Shown here: one piece after another, positions 24,760 through 34,561 of the stretch
How positions within the stretch are numbered: position 1 is the first letter of the stretch
How the letters are laid out: the number at the start of each line of letters is the position of its first letter
Assembly (NCBI GenBank): GCA_025356665.1
Contig: JANXRV010000066.1
Location: forward strand, 9,773 to 73,772
Length of the DNA: 64,000 nucleotides
Direction: 5' to 3'
Origin: CAITSH01 sp025356665
GTDB taxonomy: Bacteria; Pseudomonadota; Gammaproteobacteria; Burkholderiales; SG8-39
Notes under the pieces: generated by a model
What the model was told of the DNA's origin: nothing
Seen by the model: only the letters and a program-made list of their open reading frames with translations
The model's database searches: none
Position numbers and translations under genes: made by a program

Positions 24760-24777
24760 CAGGGCAGTCACGCGAGC

Positions 24778-26160
24778 ATGGCCAAAAAACTGTACATCAA
24801 AACTTTCGGCTGCCAGATGAACGAGTATGACTCGGCCAAGATGGCCGATGTGCTCGCCGCCGCCGACGGCTACGAACAAACCAGCGACCCGAACGAGGCC
24901 GACCTGATCCTTTTCAACACCTGTTCGGTGCGCGAAAAGGCGCAGGAAAAAGTGTTCAGCGACCTTGGCCGTGTGCGCCCGATAAAAATAGGCCGCCCGG
25001 ACGTGCTCATCGGCGTCGGCGGCTGCGTTGCCAGCCAGGAAGGCGCGACCATCGTTTCACGCGCACCCTATGTCGATGTGGTATTCGGCCCGCAAACCCT
25101 GCATCGCCTGCCGGAACTGCTGGCCAAGCGCCGCGAAAGCGGCCGACCCCAGATCGACATTTCCTTTCCGGCAATTGAAAAATTCGATCACCTGCCCCCG
25201 GCCCGCGTCGATGGCGCCAGCGCCTATGTATCAATCATGGAGGGCTGCAGCAAGTATTGCAGCTTCTGCGTCGTTCCCTACACCCGCGGCGAGGAAGTTT
25301 CACGTCCGCTCGAAGACATCCTGACCGAAGTCGCAGAGTTGACCGCGCAGGGCGTGAAAGAAGTGACCTTGCTCGGACAGAACGTCAACGCCTACCGCGC
25401 CCCGCTTGGCGAAACGGCCGCGGGAACCGAGGCCGGTGATTTCACGCTGCTGCTTGAGTACGTCGCCGCCATGCCCGGCATCGAGCGCGTGCGCTACAGC
25501 ACCTCCCACCCGAAGGAATTCACGCAACGCCTGATCGACCTGTATGCCACAGAGCCCAAGCTGGTAAGCCACGTTCACCTGCCCGTGCAGTCGGGATCCG
25601 ATCGCGTGCTGGCTGCGATGAAACGCGGCTACACCGCCCTCGAATACAAATCCATCGTCCGCCGGCTACGCCATGCCCGCCCCGGCATTTCCATCACATC
25701 GGATTTCATCGTCGGCTTCCCCGGCGAGACGGATACCGATTTTGCCGCAACCATGACTCTCATCGACGAGGTTGGTTTCGATAACTCTTTCTCTTTCCTG
25801 TACAGCCCGCGTCCGGGAACACCGGCCGCATCGCTACAGGACGACACGCCACATGATGTAAAGGCCGCGCGCCTGGAAAAGCTGCAGGCGGCGATTGCCG
25901 CAAACGAAACCGTCATCGGGAAAAACATGGTTGGCACAACGCAGCGCGTCATGGTCGAACGCCAGTCAAAAAAGGCCCTGGGCGAACTCGCCGGACGCAC
26001 CGACAACAACCGCATCGTCAATTTCCCCGGGCCGGCCTGGCATATCGGCAGTTTCATGCAGGTGCGTATCACGGGCAATTTCGCCCATTCGCTGCGTGGC
26101 GAAGCCGCGTTGCCCGCAGCCGCTACGGACATGGCCGCAGCCCATGCGCTGGCGCGCTAA
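24778..26160 (+). CDS. miaB: tRNA-2-methylthio-N6-dimethylallyladenosine synthase
   Basis: A 460-residue radical-SAM methylthiotransferase that adds the 2-methylthio group to i6A37 of tRNAs reading UNN codons. N-terminal UPF0004 domain ligands are in KTFGCQMNEYDS, FNTCSVREKA and GVGGCVASQ. The radical SAM cluster motif is CSKYCSFC. The C-terminal TRAM domain is VERQSKKALGELAGRTDNNRIVNF. Length and order match MiaB rather than RimO or MtaB. It is followed by phoH, ybeY, corC and lnt, as in many proteobacteria. Confidence 0.97.
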   Translation: MAKKLYIKTFGCQMNEYDSAKMADVLAAADGYEQTSDPNEADLILFNTCSVREKAQEKVFSDLGRVRPIKIGRPDVLIGVGGCVASQEGATIVSRAPYVDVVFGPQTLHRLPELLAKRRESGRPQIDISFPAIEKFDHLPPARVDGASAYVSIMEGCSKYCSFCVVPYTRGEEVSRPLEDILTEVAELTAQGVKEVTLLGQNVNAYRAPLGETAAGTEAGDFTLLLEYVAAMPGIERVRYSTSHPKEFTQRLIDLYATEPKLVSHVHLPVQSGSDRVLAAMKRGYTALEYKSIVRRLRHARPGISITSDFIVGFPGETDTDFAATMTLIDEVGFDNSFSFLYSPRPGTPAASLQDDTPHDVKAARLEKLQAAIAANETVIGKNMVGTTQRVMVERQSKKALGELAGRTDNNRIVNFPGPAWHIGSFMQVRITGNFAHSLRGEAALPAAATDMAAAHALAR

Positions 26161-26196
26161 TGCGCCGCTTACCCCAAAAAAATTGAGGCCCGCTAC

Positions 26197-27249
26197 ATGA
26201 GCACCTCCGCCGTGAAACCCCGGCCTGTCGAATTGACCCTTACACCCGTCGACAATGAGCGCCTCGCCAGTCTGTGCGGCCCCCTCGACGAAAACCTGCG
26301 CCAGATAGAACTGGCACTGGATGTCACCATCGCCCGCCGCGGCGAGCGCTTCAGCGTACGCGGCGGCAATGAACAGGCGGCGCGCACGGTGCGCCTGCTG
26401 CAAAAATTCTACGACGAGTCGGCCAACGGACTCTCGGTGGACAGCATCCAGCTGGGACTGGTTGAATATCAACTCGCCGCCGCTGAGGAAAGCGGCGCGC
26501 CGGTGTTGGTCACGCGCAAGGGCGATTTGCGCGGCCGCACACCCCGCCAGCGCGCCTACCTCAAAGCGATTTTCGAGAACGACATCAGCTTTGCCATCGG
26601 ACCGGCGGGCACGGGCAAGACCTATCTGGCTGTCGCCTGCGCCGTGGACCAACTCGAGCGCGATGCGGTAAAGCGCATCATTCTCGTGCGCCCCGCCGTC
26701 GAAGCCGGTGAGCGCCTCGGCTTTCTGCCGGGCGACCTGACGCAAAAAGTCGATCCTTACCTGCGCCCGCTCTACGACGCACTCTACGATCTGATGGGCT
26801 TTGACAAGGTCGGCAAGATGTTCGAGCGTAACGCCATTGAAGTGGCACCGCTCGCCTACATGCGCGGACGCACGCTTAACCACGCCTTCATCATCCTCGA
26901 CGAAGCGCAGAACACCACGCCCGAGCAGATGAAAATGTTCCTCACGCGCATCGGATTTGGCACCAAGGCGGTGATCACCGGCGATGTCACCCAGATTGAC
27001 CTGCCGCGTGGCGCCAAAAGCGGCCTTATCGAGGCGCGGCGCGTGCTCGCCAATGTGCGCGGCATCGAATTTTGCGAATTCCGCAGCGAAGACGTGGTCC
27101 GCCATCCGCTGGTGGCTAAAATCGTCGACGCCTACGAACTGGAAACCAAGCGCAACGAGGATGCCGAAAAAGCCGCCACCGAGCGGCGTGCTGCGGAACG
27201 CGAGACCGCCGCCACAAGCCGGCCCGCCGGCAGCCACGACCGCGCATGA
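26197..27249 (+). CDS. ybeZ: PhoH family ATPase (YbeZ-like)
   Basis: A 350-residue PhoH-like ATPase with an N-terminal KH-like segment and a P-loop domain: Walker A is GPAGTGKTYLAVA (about 134-146), Walker B is HAFIILDEAQN and the sensor region is VITGDVTQIDLP. PhoH proteins bind RNA and work with the endoribonuclease YbeY in ribosome quality control and rRNA processing. Its last four bases overlap the start of ybeY (ATGA), typical of coupled translation. The C-terminal tail is rich in Glu, Ala and Arg. Confidence 0.94.
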   Translation: MSTSAVKPRPVELTLTPVDNERLASLCGPLDENLRQIELALDVTIARRGERFSVRGGNEQAARTVRLLQKFYDESANGLSVDSIQLGLVEYQLAAAEESGAPVLVTRKGDLRGRTPRQRAYLKAIFENDISFAIGPAGTGKTYLAVACAVDQLERDAVKRIILVRPAVEAGERLGFLPGDLTQKVDPYLRPLYDALYDLMGFDKVGKMFERNAIEVAPLAYMRGRTLNHAFIILDEAQNTTPEQMKMFLTRIGFGTKAVITGDVTQIDLPRGAKSGLIEARRVLANVRGIEFCEFRSEDVVRHPLVAKIVDAYELETKRNEDAEKAATERRAAERETAATSRPAGSHDRA

Positions 27250-27740
27250 CAGCGCCACAACGCGCAGGTTTGCAGCCCGGCTTGCGCGCCACAAACGGCG
27301 TAAAAAATGTCATTGACGTTCAGGTCGCCTCCCGGGCCAAAGGAATACCGGGAAAAACCATGCTGCGCCGCTGGGCGCGTGCGGCGCTGGTATCGGGCAA
27401 ACCGGCGAGCCTGACCCTGCGCGTGGTTCCCCTCGGGGAGGCACGCGCGCTGAACAGCGCCTATCGCGGCAAAGACTATGCAACCAACGTTCTCACCTTC
27501 GAGTACGGCGCGGACCCGGACGGCGGCCTGCATGGCGATATCGTGCTTTGCGCGGCCGTGGTCGCCGCCGAGGCCAAGCTCCAGGGTAAATCGCTGACAA
27601 GCCACTACGCCCACCTTACGGTTCACGGCGTGCTGCACCTGCAGGGCTACGACCATGAGGGGACGGCCGATGCGCGCAAAATGGAATCCCTCGAAATAAA
27701 ATTGCTGGCCAAACTCGGGTATGCTGACCCTTACAGGTGA
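27246..27740 (+). CDS. ybeY: Endoribonuclease YbeY, rRNA maturation factor
   Basis: A 164-residue single-strand endoribonuclease acting in 16S rRNA 3'-end maturation and ribosome quality control. The zinc motif is TVHGVLHLQGYDHEG (H-x3-H-x5-H), and the conserved YRGKDYATNVLTFEY is also present. The first 20 residues precede the usual family start, but the start overlaps phoH by four bases, supporting translational coupling. No strong alternative start is seen. Confidence 0.96.
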   Translation: MTAPQRAGLQPGLRATNGVKNVIDVQVASRAKGIPGKTMLRRWARAALVSGKPASLTLRVVPLGEARALNSAYRGKDYATNVLTFEYGADPDGGLHGDIVLCAAVVAAEAKLQGKSLTSHYAHLTVHGVLHLQGYDHEGTADARKMESLEIKLLAKLGYADPYR

Positions 27741-27848
27741 ACAGCAAACGGCAAACGGATAACTGGTAAAAAGCCGGCGGTGAATAAAATACTGCCTGCG
27801 CACGCACTCCACGATTTGCACGATTGACGAGCCCCCAGTCACCCCCCT

Positions 27849-28682
27849 ATGTACGAAAGCCCCAACCACAAGCCCACCCTGCTCGAGCGTCTGTCGGCGC
27901 TGATCATGCGCGAACCGGAAGACCGCGCGCAACTGATCGAACTGCTGCACTCGGCCTTCGAGCGCAACCTGCTCGACGCCGACGCCCTGGCCATGATCGA
28001 GGGCGCCATGCAGGTCTCGGAAATGCAGGTGCGCGACATCATGATTCCGCGCGCGCAAATGGACATGATCGACATCAACGGCACGCCCGATCAGTTCATC
28101 CCCCATGTCATCGCCACCGCCCACTCGCGCTTCCCGGTCGTGGACAAGAGCCGCGATGAGGTGATAGGCATCCTGCTGGCCAAGGATTTACTGCGTTATT
28201 ACGCCGGCGAGGAAGAGTTCAACGTGCGTGACATGCTGCGCCCGGCCGTGTTCGTGCCCGAGGCCAAGCGCCTCAATGTGTTGCTGCGCGAGTTCCGCGC
28301 CAAGCGCAACCACATGGCGGTGGTCGTTGACGAGTATGGCGGCGTGGCCGGACTGGTAACCATAGAGGACGTGCTCGAGCAGATCGTCGGCGAAATAGAG
28401 GACGAATACGATTTCGACGAGGCCGGTGACAACATCATCACCGAACCGCGCGGCCGCTACCGCGTGAAAGCGCAGACCGAGATCGGGGATTTCAATGCCG
28501 TCTTTGAAACAGGCTTTTCCGAGGAGGACCAGGATACCGTTGGCGGCCTCGTCATCGCGCGTTTCGGTCACATGCCAAAACGCGGCGAGAGCATACTCAT
28601 CGACGGCCTGAAGTTCGTGGTGCAGCGCGCTGACAGCCGGCGCCTGCATACCCTGCAGGTCGAGCGCGTCAAGCCGCTCTGA
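27849..28682 (+). CDS. corC: CorC/HlyC family transporter-associated protein (YbeX-like)
   Basis: A 277-residue cytoplasmic protein with two CBS domains (about 55-190; RDIMIPRAQMDMID begins the first) and a C-terminal CorC_HlyC domain. Homologues are linked to magnesium and cobalt efflux and, as YbeX, to ribosome metabolism. It lacks the transmembrane DUF21 domain of larger relatives. It is adjacent to ybeY (108-base gap) and lnt (3-base gap), the conserved ybeZ-ybeY-ybeX-lnt order. Confidence 0.93.
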   Translation: MYESPNHKPTLLERLSALIMREPEDRAQLIELLHSAFERNLLDADALAMIEGAMQVSEMQVRDIMIPRAQMDMIDINGTPDQFIPHVIATAHSRFPVVDKSRDEVIGILLAKDLLRYYAGEEEFNVRDMLRPAVFVPEAKRLNVLLREFRAKRNHMAVVVDEYGGVAGLVTIEDVLEQIVGEIEDEYDFDEAGDNIITEPRGRYRVKAQTEIGDFNAVFETGFSEEDQDTVGGLVIARFGHMPKRGESILIDGLKFVVQRADSRRLHTLQVERVKPL

Positions 28683-28685
28683 TCG

Positions 28686-30194
28686 GTGCACCCGGGTAGC
28701 CAGTTGCCCCGACTGTCCAGTCTTCGCTTCCCGGCGATCGCCCTTTTTCTGGGAGCGGGAAGCGTCGCCGGATACGCGCCGCTTAACTGGTTTGCCATTC
28801 CCCTCCTCGCGCTCGCGGGCCTGTTCTTCATCTGGCACCGAGTCGCATCGGCGCGCGAGGCGGCGCTGATCGGTTTCGCTTTCGGGCTCGGCCTGTTCGG
28901 CGTCGGCGTCTCATGGGTTTATGTGAGCCTGCATGATTACGGCATGATGCCCGCGCCGCTCGCGGCGCTCGCCACCGCGCTCTTTTGTGCCTACCTGGCC
29001 CTGCATCCTGCCCTGGTCGGCTGGCTGCTGGCACGCCTGCAAATACCGGTGGTCGTACGCATGCTGGTTGCGGCACCGGCGCTTTGGGTGATGGTCGAGT
29101 GGTTGCGACTCTGGATCTTCACCGGCTTTCCCTGGCTTGCACTCGGCTACTCGCAACTGGACGGACCGATTTCGGGCTTTGCGCCGCTGTCCGGCGTCTA
29201 CGGTGTTTCGTTGATCTCAAGCGCCGCTGCGGCGCTGCTGGCCTGGGCGTTTGCGGCGCGCGGAATGGCGCTGCTTGCCGCCCCAGCCGGATTGGCGCTC
29301 CTTTTCGTTTGCGGCCACGGCCTGACCCAGATCGAATGGACCGATGCGGTCGGCGAACCCCTTACCGTGCGTCTGCTGCAAGGCAATGTTCCACAGGAAA
29401 TGAAATTTATCGAGGGCAGGTATGAAACGACGCTTGCAGCCTACGAGCGGCTCGCCGGCGATAAGCCGGCGCGCCTTGTCATCACCCCGGAAACGGCAAT
29501 TCCGCGTTTTCTCGACGGCGTGTCCCTCGACTACCTGCGGCGACTGGAGGCGATCGCCAGCAAAAATGATGGCGATATGCTGATCGGGGTGCCGGCACGC
29601 GATGCCTCCGGACGCTATTACAACGGCGTCATGAGCCTTGGCAAGGCGCCGGTACAAAGCTACGCCAAAACCCACCTGGTGCCCTTTGGCGAATTCATTC
29701 CGCCTGGCTTCGGCTGGATCATCAGCGTGCTGAAAATCCCGCTAGCCGATTTCACCTCGGGTGGCGCGGAGCAAAAACCGCTGGCTGTCGCCGGCCAGCA
29801 GGTGGCGGTAAACATCTGTTACGAGGACGCCTTCGGCGAGGAGATCATCCGCCAGCTACCGGCTGCCACGCTGCTTGCCAACGTCAGCAACGTCGCCTGG
29901 TTCGGCGACTCGCTGGCGCCCGAGCAGCACCTGGATATGTCACGCATGCGCTCGCTGGAAACCGGCCGCGTGATGCTGCGCGCGACCAACACCGGCGTGA
30001 CGGCGATCATCGATGAGCACGGCGTTGTGAAGGCGCGCCTGCCCGCGTTCACCGAGGACGCACTCGAGGGTACTGTGGTCGGCCGCAGCGGGGCCACGCC
30101 CTATGTGCGCCTCGGCAACTATCCGGTGGTGTTACTGTGCCTCGCCCTGCTCGCAGCGTGCGCGTTCAAGCACACCCGCCAGAGCCGGCGGTGA
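28686..30194 (+). CDS. lnt: Apolipoprotein N-acyltransferase
   Basis: A 502-residue inner-membrane enzyme that adds the third acyl chain to the N-terminal cysteine of lipoproteins. It has about six N-terminal membrane segments and a periplasmic nitrilase-type domain. The Glu-Lys-Cys triad is seen in VITPETAIPRF, KTHLVPFGEF and NICYEDAFGEE. A final membrane segment is near YPVVLLCLALLAA. The start is GTG 28686, three bases after corC; no ATG lies nearby. Confidence 0.96.
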   Translation: MHPGSQLPRLSSLRFPAIALFLGAGSVAGYAPLNWFAIPLLALAGLFFIWHRVASAREAALIGFAFGLGLFGVGVSWVYVSLHDYGMMPAPLAALATALFCAYLALHPALVGWLLARLQIPVVVRMLVAAPALWVMVEWLRLWIFTGFPWLALGYSQLDGPISGFAPLSGVYGVSLISSAAAALLAWAFAARGMALLAAPAGLALLFVCGHGLTQIEWTDAVGEPLTVRLLQGNVPQEMKFIEGRYETTLAAYERLAGDKPARLVITPETAIPRFLDGVSLDYLRRLEAIASKNDGDMLIGVPARDASGRYYNGVMSLGKAPVQSYAKTHLVPFGEFIPPGFGWIISVLKIPLADFTSGGAEQKPLAVAGQQVAVNICYEDAFGEEIIRQLPAATLLANVSNVAWFGDSLAPEQHLDMSRMRSLETGRVMLRATNTGVTAIIDEHGVVKARLPAFTEDALEGTVVGRSGATPYVRLGNYPVVLLCLALLAACAFKHTRQSRR

Positions 30195-30286
30195 AGGTCA
30201 CGGCCGCGTAAGCACGGCATGCATCACCGCCTGACTTATCGCGGGGCGCCGAAAGCCAGTAAAATCACGCTTTTAAGAATCACATC

Positions 30287-31228
30287 ATGCTGACCTTCCA
30301 ACAAATAATCCTAAGGCTTCAGGAGTACTGGGGTCGGCAGGGCTGCGCTCTTTTGCAACCCTACGACATGGAAGTGGGCGCCGGCACCTCGCACACCGCG
30401 ACCTTCCTGCGCGCCATCGGCCCAGAACCCTGGCGCGCCGCCTACGTGCAACCGTCACGCCGTCCCAAGGACGGACGCTACGGCGAGAATCCCAACCGCA
30501 TGCAGCACTATTACCAGTATCAAGTGGTGCTCAAGCCCTCGCCGCTCGATATCGTCGACCTGTACGTGGGATCGCTGAAAGAACTCGGCATCAATCCCCA
30601 GGAACACGACATCCGGTTTGTCGAGGATGACTGGGAGAATCCGACCCTGGGCGCCTGGGGCCTGGGCTGGGAAGTCTGGCTCAACGGCATGGAAGTGACC
30701 CAGTTCACCTATTTTCAGCAGGTAGGCGGACTCGAGTGCAAACCGATCACCGGCGAAATCACCTACGGCATCGAGCGTCTGGCCATGTACCTGCAGAACG
30801 TGCAAAACGTATTCGACCTCAAATGGACCGACACACTCACCTATGGCGATGTCTATCGCCAGAATGAGGTCGAGCAATCGACCTACAACTTCGAGCAATC
30901 GGACGCACCCATGTTGTTCCGTCATTTCAGCGACCACGAAGCCGATGCCAAGCGGCTGATCGGGGAAAAGCTGGCATTGCCGGCCTATGAGAAAGTGCTC
31001 AAAGCCGCCCACACCTTCAACCTGCTCGATGCACGCGGCGCCATTTCCGTCACCGAGCGCGCCGCCTACATCGGACGCATACGCAACCTCGCGCGCGCGG
31101 TGTCACAGTCTTATTACGATTCCCGCCTGCGTCAGGACTTCCCGATGTGCGCGCCGGGGGCGCTGGAGCGACTGGGTATGGATATTGGCGCACTGAAAGC
31201 GGCGATGTCGGCCCGGGAGCAGGCATGA
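30287..31228 (+). CDS. glyQ: Glycine--tRNA ligase alpha subunit
   Basis: A 313-residue catalytic subunit of bacterial heterotetrameric glycyl-tRNA synthetase. The start MLTFQQIILRLQEYWGRQGC and the ATFLRAIGPEPWRAAYVQPS block are near-invariant in GlyQ. TAAAAT at 30260-30265 may be its -10 box. The stop overlaps the glyS start (ATGA). Confidence 0.98.
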   Translation: MLTFQQIILRLQEYWGRQGCALLQPYDMEVGAGTSHTATFLRAIGPEPWRAAYVQPSRRPKDGRYGENPNRMQHYYQYQVVLKPSPLDIVDLYVGSLKELGINPQEHDIRFVEDDWENPTLGAWGLGWEVWLNGMEVTQFTYFQQVGGLECKPITGEITYGIERLAMYLQNVQNVFDLKWTDTLTYGDVYRQNEVEQSTYNFEQSDAPMLFRHFSDHEADAKRLIGEKLALPAYEKVLKAAHTFNLLDARGAISVTERAAYIGRIRNLARAVSQSYYDSRLRQDFPMCAPGALERLGMDIGALKAAMSAREQA

Positions 31229-33321
31229 ACGACAGCCTGCTTGTGGAACTTTTCACCGAGGAACTGCCGCCAAAAGCGCTGAATAAACTTGGCGTCAGTT
31301 TCGCCTCGACGCTCTTCGAAGAACTGGTGGCCGCCGGCTTTGTCGCCAAAACCGCTGAATACCGCGACTTCGCTACCCCGCGCCGCCTGGCGGTTCTTAT
31401 CCCTGCGGTTGCAGCGAACTCCGCTGCGCGTTCCGAAACCAAGAAACTGATGCCCGCCAAAGTCGGCTTCGACGCCGCCGGGAAGGCTACTCCGGCGCTG
31501 GTCAAACGGCTGGAAAAAGAAAGCATCAGCCCGGACGCGGCCAGGCTGGAGCGTAAATCAGAAGGCGATACCGAATACGTATTCCTGCACCTGGTCAAAG
31601 CCGGGATGCCGCTGGCATCGGCGCTGCAACCGGCGCTGGAAAAAGCCATCGCACGCCTGCCCATTCCCAAGCTGATGAGTTACCAGCTCGCCGACGGTTC
31701 GACCACGGTGCAATTCGTACGTCCGGCGCACGGACTGATAGCCTTGCATGGCGCAGACATCGTGCCGATCTCGGCACTCGGTCTCAAGGCCTCGAACCTC
31801 ACCCATGGTCATCGTTTTCAGGGCCGGCGGGATATTGTGATCGCGCGCGCCAATGCCTATGAGGAAACACTTGCAGCAGAGGGCAAGGTGACGGCCTCTT
31901 TCGGCGATCGCAGGGCCGCGATAAACCGCGACCTGCGCGAAAAAGCCGCGGCCTTGGGCGGTACGCTCGGCAACGAAGATGATGTTGCAACGCTTCTGGA
32001 TGAAGTGACGGCGCTCGTCGAGAGACCGGCCATCTACGCGGGCGAGTTCGACGCAGAATTCCTGATCGTGCCGCCGGAATGCCTGATACTGACAATGCGT
32101 GCCAACCAGAAATATTTCCCGCTGTTCGACGCATCTGGAAAACTGACCAACCGCTTCCTCATCGTCAGCAACATGCGGGTCGAGGATCCGCAGCACATCA
32201 TCGAGGGCAACCAGCGCGTGATACGGCCGCGCCTCGCCGATGCGCGCTTCTTTTTTGAAACCGACAAGAAGACCCGGCTAGCCGATCGCATCGCGCAACT
32301 GGGCGGCGTCGTCTATCACAACAAACTGGGCAGCCAGCTCGAGCGCATTGGCCGCGTGCGCAAACTTGCCGCCGCCATCGCTGCACTGACTGGGGCGGAC
32401 GCCTTGCTCGCCGACCGCGCCGCAATGCTCGCCAAGGGCGACCTGGTGACCAACATGGTCGGCGAGTTCCCCGAACTCCAAGGTGTGATGGGCCGCTACT
32501 ATGCGCTCGCCGACGGCGAGGACGCGGACGTGGCTGCGGCGGTTGAGGAACATTACCGACCGCGCTTCGCCGGGGACACACTACCGTCGAACGACATCGG
32601 CATCGCGCTGGCGCTGGCAGACAAACTGGAAACCCTGGCCGGCATGTTCGGCATCGGCCAGTTGCCGACAGGCGACAAAGATCCATTCGCATTGCGCCGG
32701 CATGCTCTGGGCGTGCTGCGTATCCTGATAGAGAAAAAACTCGGCGTAAAACTCGGGGCGCTCATCGCCGCCGCATTCGACGCGCTAAGCGGCACCAACG
32801 CCAAACCGGCGCACGCCGAACTGGCGGAATTTATCCATGAACGTCTGCGCGGTTACCTGCGTGACCTGGGATATTCCACCAACGAAGTTGAGGCTGTCGT
32901 CAGCCTGAAACCGGAGCCTGTGTCTGCGATTCCGGCGCGACTGGAAGCGGTGCGTGCATTTGCGGCTTTACCCGATGCGGAAAGCCTCGCGGCCGCCAAC
33001 AAGCGCACACGCAATATCCTGGGCAAAGCCAGTTTTGCCCAAGGCACAGTCGACTCCGGACTGTTTTCCGAGGACGCGGAAAAAGAGCTCTACAGGGCAT
33101 TGTCGGAACTGCGAGCGAAAGTGGCGTTCGCGGCGTCTACGAACGACTACAAGACATCGTTATCCCTGCTCGCGACCCTGCGGCCCCAGGTGGATCGCTT
33201 CTTCACCGATGTCATGGTCAATGCGGAGGATCAAAAGGTTCGCGAGAACAGGCTGCGCCTGTTGTCCGAACTGAGTGCGCTGCTCAATCTGGTGGCTGAT
33301 ATTTCCAAGCTGGCGGCATGA
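31225..33321 (+). CDS. glyS: Glycine--tRNA ligase beta subunit
   Basis: A 698-residue subunit that binds tRNA-Gly. MNDSLLVELFTEELPPKAL is the usual start, so ATG 31225 is chosen although the frame is open upstream inside glyQ. The C-terminal HD-related and anticodon-binding parts are present (FFTDVMVNAEDQ near the end). Both ends overlap neighbours by four bases: glyQ upstream and gmhB downstream. Confidence 0.98.
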   Translation: MNDSLLVELFTEELPPKALNKLGVSFASTLFEELVAAGFVAKTAEYRDFATPRRLAVLIPAVAANSAARSETKKLMPAKVGFDAAGKATPALVKRLEKESISPDAARLERKSEGDTEYVFLHLVKAGMPLASALQPALEKAIARLPIPKLMSYQLADGSTTVQFVRPAHGLIALHGADIVPISALGLKASNLTHGHRFQGRRDIVIARANAYEETLAAEGKVTASFGDRRAAINRDLREKAAALGGTLGNEDDVATLLDEVTALVERPAIYAGEFDAEFLIVPPECLILTMRANQKYFPLFDASGKLTNRFLIVSNMRVEDPQHIIEGNQRVIRPRLADARFFFETDKKTRLADRIAQLGGVVYHNKLGSQLERIGRVRKLAAAIAALTGADALLADRAAMLAKGDLVTNMVGEFPELQGVMGRYYALADGEDADVAAAVEEHYRPRFAGDTLPSNDIGIALALADKLETLAGMFGIGQLPTGDKDPFALRRHALGVLRILIEKKLGVKLGALIAAAFDALSGTNAKPAHAELAEFIHERLRGYLRDLGYSTNEVEAVVSLKPEPVSAIPARLEAVRAFAALPDAESLAAANKRTRNILGKASFAQGTVDSGLFSEDAEKELYRALSELRAKVAFAASTNDYKTSLSLLATLRPQVDRFFTDVMVNAEDQKVRENRLRLLSELSALLNLVADISKLAA

Positions 33322-33851
33322 GACTCCTGATCCTCGATCGCGACGGCGTCATCAACAAGGACAGTGACCAGTACATCAAAAGCCCGGAGGAGTGGCGCCC
33401 GCTCCCGGGCAGCCTGGAAGCGATCGCGCTGCTGACCCAGGCTGGCTACCGCATTGTTGTTGCCACCAACCAGTCGGGCATAGGCCGCGGCTTGTTCGAC
33501 ATGGCCACGCTTAACGCCATTCACAACAAGATGCACAAGGCAGTCAACCAGGCCGGCGGCCGCATCGAGGCGGTATTTTTCTGCCCCGACACCGATGCCT
33601 CGAAATCACCCTGCCGCAAACCCAATCCGGGCATGTTCCACGCCATTGCCGAGCGCTTCAATACACCGCTAATGAACGTGCCGGCGGTGGGGGATGCCTT
33701 GCGCGACCTGCAAGCGGCGGCGGATGTCGGCGCAAGACCAATGCTGGTTTTGACTGGCAAGGGTAAAAAAACCCAGGCGGGCGGCGGCTTGCCGGACGGA
33801 ACACAGATCTTTGCCGACCTGCCCGCCGTGGCCCAAGTGCTGAGCGCATGA
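33318..33851 (+). CDS. gmhB: D-glycero-beta-D-manno-heptose-1,7-bisphosphate 7-phosphatase
   Basis: A 177-residue HAD phosphatase that makes heptose 1-phosphate for the LPS core. HAD motif I is LILDRDGVINKD, motif II is VVATNQSGIGRG and motif III is CRKPNPGMFHAIA. The zinc loop is degenerate: it reads CPDTDASKSPC where E. coli GmhB has Cys-x-His...Cys-x-Cys, so two of four ligands appear replaced. Starts in a four-base overlap with glyS and ends in one with plsC. Confidence 0.92.
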   Translation: MRLLILDRDGVINKDSDQYIKSPEEWRPLPGSLEAIALLTQAGYRIVVATNQSGIGRGLFDMATLNAIHNKMHKAVNQAGGRIEAVFFCPDTDASKSPCRKPNPGMFHAIAERFNTPLMNVPAVGDALRDLQAAADVGARPMLVLTGKGKKTQAGGGLPDGTQIFADLPAVAQVLSA

Positions 33852-34561
33852 TATTTTTGCGCTCACTCGCCTTTGCAGTCGCGCTCGTCATCATTACCCC
33901 ACCCTACGCAATCCTCGCCCTCGCGTCCTTCCCGCTGCCACGCCTGCTTCGATTTCGTATCATCTCCGGTTGGTCGCGCATCGTTTTAGCCCTGGCGCGA
34001 GTGCTTTGCGGAATTCGCTATCAAGTGGAAGGACTGGAACACCTGCCACGGATCCCGTCCATCATCCTTTCCAAGCATCAGTCGGCCTGGGAGACACTGG
34101 CGTTTCAGGCGATATTTCCACCGCAGGTGCTGGTGCTCAAACGCGAACTGCTATGGATACCGTTTTTTGGCTGGGGCCTCGCATTGATGAGCCCGATCGC
34201 GATCAACCGGTCGCGCGGGCGCGAAGCCTTGCGCCGCATGGCTGAGCTTGGAACTGTACGGCTCAAGCAGGGTTTCTGGATTGTCATGTTCCCCGAAGGA
34301 ACACGCATTACACCCGGTGCCAGGGGCACCTATCATGCCGGCGGTGCCTGGCTGGCGAGCAAAACTGGCGCGGCCATCGTCCCGGTCGCGCACAACGCCG
34401 GGGCGTGTTGGGCAAAAAATGCCTTTCTAAAGCAACCTGGCCTTGTAACCGTGTCAATAGGCAAGCCCATCAGTTCGTCTGGCCGCAACGCCGATGAGCT
34501 TATCGCCGAGGTGGAAAGCTGGATTGAAAACCGCATGAGCACGCTGGGCACGCAACAATGA
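33848..34561 (+). CDS. plsC: 1-acyl-sn-glycerol-3-phosphate acyltransferase
   Basis: A 237-residue membrane-associated acyltransferase that makes phosphatidic acid. An N-terminal hydrophobic segment (about 5-30) precedes the acyltransferase motif, here KHQSAWET (HX4E in place of the usual HX4D), with FPEGTR as motif III and a later AHNAGACW. Overlaps of four bases on both sides place it in the glyQ-glyS-gmhB-plsC run. Confidence 0.93.
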   Translation: MIFLRSLAFAVALVIITPPYAILALASFPLPRLLRFRIISGWSRIVLALARVLCGIRYQVEGLEHLPRIPSIILSKHQSAWETLAFQAIFPPQVLVLKRELLWIPFFGWGLALMSPIAINRSRGREALRRMAELGTVRLKQGFWIVMFPEGTRITPGARGTYHAGGAWLASKTGAAIVPVAHNAGACWAKNAFLKQPGLVTVSIGKPISSSGRNADELIAEVESWIENRMSTLGTQQ

